Of a DNA stretch of 8,499 nucleotides, positions 7,000-8,499 are shown one piece after another (positions within the stretch are counted from its first letter, which is position 1; every line of letters begins with the position of its first letter). Source of the DNA: Gammaproteobacteria bacterium (GTDB taxonomy: Bacteria > Pseudomonadota > Gammaproteobacteria > Arenicellales > JAANXG01); the NCBI GenBank assembly GCA_018263405.1, contig JAANXG010000113.1:1-8499 (forward strand), written 5' to 3'. Below the pieces are notes generated by a model that was given only the letters and a program-made list of their open reading frames with translations, was not told where the DNA came from and did not search any database. Position numbers and translations under genes: made by a program.

Positions 7000-7031
7000 C
7001 GAGAAGAGGCGGCAAAAGCCGCCTCTTCTCG
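7000..7031 (-). promoter_or_regulatory. Strong stem-loop between pstS and phoU
   Basis: Positions 7000-7013 and 7018-7031 are a perfect 14-bp inverted repeat around a four-base loop (UUUU in the minus-strand transcript). The stem is GC-rich in its upper half. No U-tract follows on either strand, so it is not a classical terminator. It lies 19 bp after the pstS stop and 21 bp before the phoU start. Intercistronic hairpins after genes for abundant binding proteins are known to protect upstream mRNA and limit downstream expression, so it probably keeps PstS in excess over the membrane subunits. That role is inferred. Confidence 0.75.
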
Positions 7032-7050
7032 AGTCTTCATGGCTCACGGC

Positions 7051-7926
7051 TCAGTCGCATTTGACGTCACGCACCGGAGCATATCCCTTCGACAAAATAA
7101 TGCATTGCCCGGCGTCGCTCAGAATCCACTCCATATAGTTCTTTATCTCGCCCGCCGGCTCGCCATCAGTGTACATCATCAGCGGCCGTGCGATAGGGTA
7201 GCTGCCGTCGCTGGCGGTGGCCACGCTTGGATTCGCGCAAGCCCCCCCCTTTGTCTTCGAAATGCACGCCATCTTGACGTGGTCGGTGGCATAGGCGAGT
7301 CCGCTGTAACCGATCGCGCAGGAGGTGGAAGCAACCAGATCGACAACATCCTTTGAGCCGTGCATATCGCGGGTCCCCAATCTGAAATCGCGCCTCTTGC
7401 CCAGTGTGATTTTTCGGAAATAGGCGTAGGTACCGGAGTTGTTCTGGCGGCTGACCAGGATCATCGTCTGGTCCTTGCAGCCGGGCACTTCCACACCGAC
7501 ATCGGGCCAAATGGTGAATTCGCCGCCTTCACCGTAGATCTCGGCCAGTTCCTCAAGGCTGATACTGTCAAGCGGATTGTCCGGATGAAGAAAAACCGAC
7601 AACGCGTCGTAGGCGACAACATGCTTAACCGGATCCTGGCCACGGCTTCTGGCCAGATCCATCTCCTTCTGCTTGACCCGGCGGCTGGCATTAGCAATGT
7701 CCACGGTCCCGTTGATCAGTGCGGCGATCCCGGTCCCGGAACCGCCTCCGGTTACGGCAACCGCAACGTCCGGATTGACCTTGCGATACTCCTCGGCCCA
7801 GGCTTGGGCCACATTCACCAGAGTGTCCGATCCTTTGTTCTGAATCAAGGTGCGCGCTTCCACCGCCATGCTGGAGACGGCGACGGAAAACACAAGAGCG
7901 TTGAGAAAAAACTGTGCTGGTTTCAT
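7051..7926 (-). CDS. pstS: Periplasmic phosphate-binding protein PstS
   Basis: This is the high-affinity periplasmic phosphate receptor that delivers phosphate to PstC/PstA (291 residues). I chose ATG at 7924-7926 because it opens a typical signal peptide: MKP, a hydrophobic stretch (6-19), then a likely cleavage after AVEA (24). The reading frame runs 36 codons further upstream, but that part has no signal peptide. Phosphate-contact motifs are GSDT (32-35), GGGSGTGI (60-67), ASRR (80-83) and SRQNNSGTY (159-167). These are of the shorter GSDT-type PstS seen in Bacillus, cyanobacteria and others, not the E. coli GAGATFPAP type. Six cysteines (150, 203, 221, 230, 275, 290) could form disulfides in the periplasm. 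It is the first gene of the operon, preceded by candidate Pho boxes and followed by a strong hairpin. A run of eight G (coding strand) lies at 7242-7249. Confidence 0.94.
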   Translation of the reverse strand: MKPAQFFLNALVFSVAVSSMAVEARTLIQNKGSDTLVNVAQAWAEEYRKVNPDVAVAVTGGGSGTGIAALINGTVDIANASRRVKQKEMDLARSRGQDPVKHVVAYDALSVFLHPDNPLDSISLEELAEIYGEGGEFTIWPDVGVEVPGCKDQTMILVSRQNNSGTYAYFRKITLGKRRDFRLGTRDMHGSKDVVDLVASTSCAIGYSGLAYATDHVKMACISKTKGGACANPSVATASDGSYPIARPLMMYTDGEPAGEIKNYMEWILSDAGQCIILSKGYAPVRDVKCD

Positions 7927-8022
7927 CGTATCTATTCCGGTTTTTCGTTTGTGGAAAATCCAGATCCCGTCAGGGCCGTGAACGTCACAAAACCAGGATA
8001 GAGCTGAATTCCGCGCGCAAAC

Positions 8023-8028
8023 AAAATA
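8023..8028 (-). promoter_or_regulatory. Candidate -10 element of the pstS promoter
   Basis: On the minus strand TATTTT (4 of 6 to TATAAT) lies exactly 10 bases downstream of the second Pho box candidate. This is the spacing expected at PhoB-activated promoters, where PhoB replaces the -35 contact. It would give a leader of roughly 90 nt before pstS. Confidence 0.4.
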
Positions 8029-8038
8029 GGACAAGAAT

Positions 8039-8078
8039 ATTTCGCTTAAATTAATGTTTTATGAATATTTTATTACAG
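8039..8078 (-). promoter_or_regulatory. Candidate tandem Pho boxes (PhoB binding sites) upstream of pstS
   Basis: Read on the minus strand, the 18 bases ending at 8061 start CTGTAATAAAA and end TATTCAT, matching 14 of 18 positions of the E. coli Pho box consensus CTGTCATAWAWCTGTCAY. The same 11-bp spacing continues: 7-mers CTGTAAT, TATTCAT, CATTAAT and GCGAAAT are separated by 4-bp AT spacers AAAA, AAAA and TTAA. This is two adjacent boxes, the second much weaker. Their position upstream of pstS and of a correctly spaced -10 supports PhoB control of the whole operon, including phoB itself. Confidence 0.6.
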
Positions 8079-8145
8079 CGCCGGACGGATCGATAATCGA
8101 CCCTGTGTTTTTGATTATTCTTTCCCGTTGCGTAATCAGCTCCGA

Positions 8146-8499
8146 TCAGGTCACGAACGGCATATCGGAAGGGCGGTAATTACGCAGAACGCCGACCCCG
8201 TCCAGAAAGGTAAGCAGGAACGTGTGCGAGGAAATCCGTCCCAGACCGCCCCGCATACACTCCGATTCGCCGAATTTTCGACAGCCGTCGCGGCGTCCGC
8301 CCGGTACTCGAACCAGGGACGGCACCGGGTCGCCTGTGTGGCGCCCCGATGTTGAATCGGTGGAATGATCGGCGGTAACGCCGATCACGATCTCGTCGCC
8401 GATTAACGGGGCGATAGCCTTGTCGATACGGGAAATGAAATCGAGTTTGCCCCGGGCATCTTTATCGTGCGCGCAAATGTCCGTGCCCTTGATATGCAA
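8146..8499 (-). CDS. apgM: ApgM-type 2,3-bisphosphoglycerate-independent phosphoglycerate mutase, C-terminal part
   Basis: This is the last 117 residues of an alkaline-phosphatase-superfamily enzyme of the archaeal-type phosphoglycerate mutase group, which interconverts 3- and 2-phosphoglycerate in the cytoplasm. The gene begins beyond the right edge of the window, and the TTG at 8497-8499 is an internal Leu codon, not the start. Family motifs are HIKGTDICAHDKD, with metal-ligand Asp and His, TADHSTDS, with the Asp-His pair, and RHTGDPVPSLV, with a further His. The conserved end is RKFGESECMRGGLGRI. All expected metal ligands in this part are present. Some bacterial members of this group have been proposed to be homoserine kinases, so the substrate is not settled. 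It lies upstream of pstS on the same strand with 219 bp between, and probably is a separate transcription unit. I see no convincing terminator after it. Confidence 0.87.
   Translation of the reverse strand: MHIKGTDICAHDKDARGKLDFISRIDKAIAPLIGDEIVIGVTADHSTDSTSGRHTGDPVPSLVRVPGGRRDGCRKFGESECMRGGLGRISSHTFLLTFLDGVGVLRNYRPSDMPFVT

Noticed and set aside
7927..8034. 36-codon N-terminal extension of the pstS frame
   Set aside because: The signal peptide begins at the internal ATG (7924-7926). The extension would bury it and would run through the likely leader and -10 region.
8090..8100. 11-bp palindrome TCGATAATCGA upstream of the Pho boxes as an operator
   Set aside because: Short, single and not a site I recognise; nothing beyond symmetry supports it.
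8093..8118. Terminator after the apgM gene
   Set aside because: The only pairing is a 6-bp AT-rich stem (8093-8098 with 8113-8118) around a 14-base loop, too weak to call.

Overview
The window looks like chromosomal DNA from a proteobacterium, most likely a gammaproteobacterium. The PhoR has the E. coli-type layout: a two-helix membrane N-terminus, a basic linker, a PAS domain, HisKA and HATPase. The gene density, overlapping starts and moderately high GC also fit. I cannot name a genus.

All recognised genes lie on the minus strand, so they read from right to left. At the right edge (8146-8499) is the C-terminal part of an ApgM-type cofactor-independent phosphoglycerate mutase or homologue, cut by the window end. 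A 219-bp intergenic region follows and holds a candidate tandem Pho box and promoter. After it comes a compact eight-gene phosphate operon: pstS, phoU, pstC, pstA, pstB (copy 1), pstB (copy 2), phoB, phoR. Gaps are small: 72 bp with a strong hairpin between pstS and phoU, 1 bp, 6 bp, a 7-bp overlap, 31 bp, an 8-bp overlap, and 40 bp. Downstream of phoR (positions 1-285) there is no convincing gene. That stretch holds a 167-bp palindromic miniature element bounded by a 22-bp perfect inverted repeat (45-66 and 190-211). Nothing is recognisable in 1-44 or 212-285.

The genes form a complete phosphate uptake and sensing unit. PstS captures phosphate in the periplasm, PstC and PstA form the membrane channel, and the PstB proteins hydrolyse ATP. 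PhoU relays transporter state to the PhoR kinase, which phosphorylates PhoB, and PhoB should activate this same operon through the Pho boxes.

Two features depart from the textbook system. First, the two adjacent PstB proteins have complementary defects: copy 1 keeps the LSGGQ signature but lacks the Q-loop Gln and the switch His, while copy 2 keeps those but has a broken signature. This predicts an asymmetric PstB heterodimer with one canonical and one degenerate ATP site. Second, PhoU carries an extra C-terminal domain of about 140 residues. It resembles a low-molecular-weight tyrosine phosphatase or arsenate reductase, but the catalytic Cys and Arg are replaced and the domain has no cysteine, so it looks like a pseudo-enzyme fused to the signalling protein.
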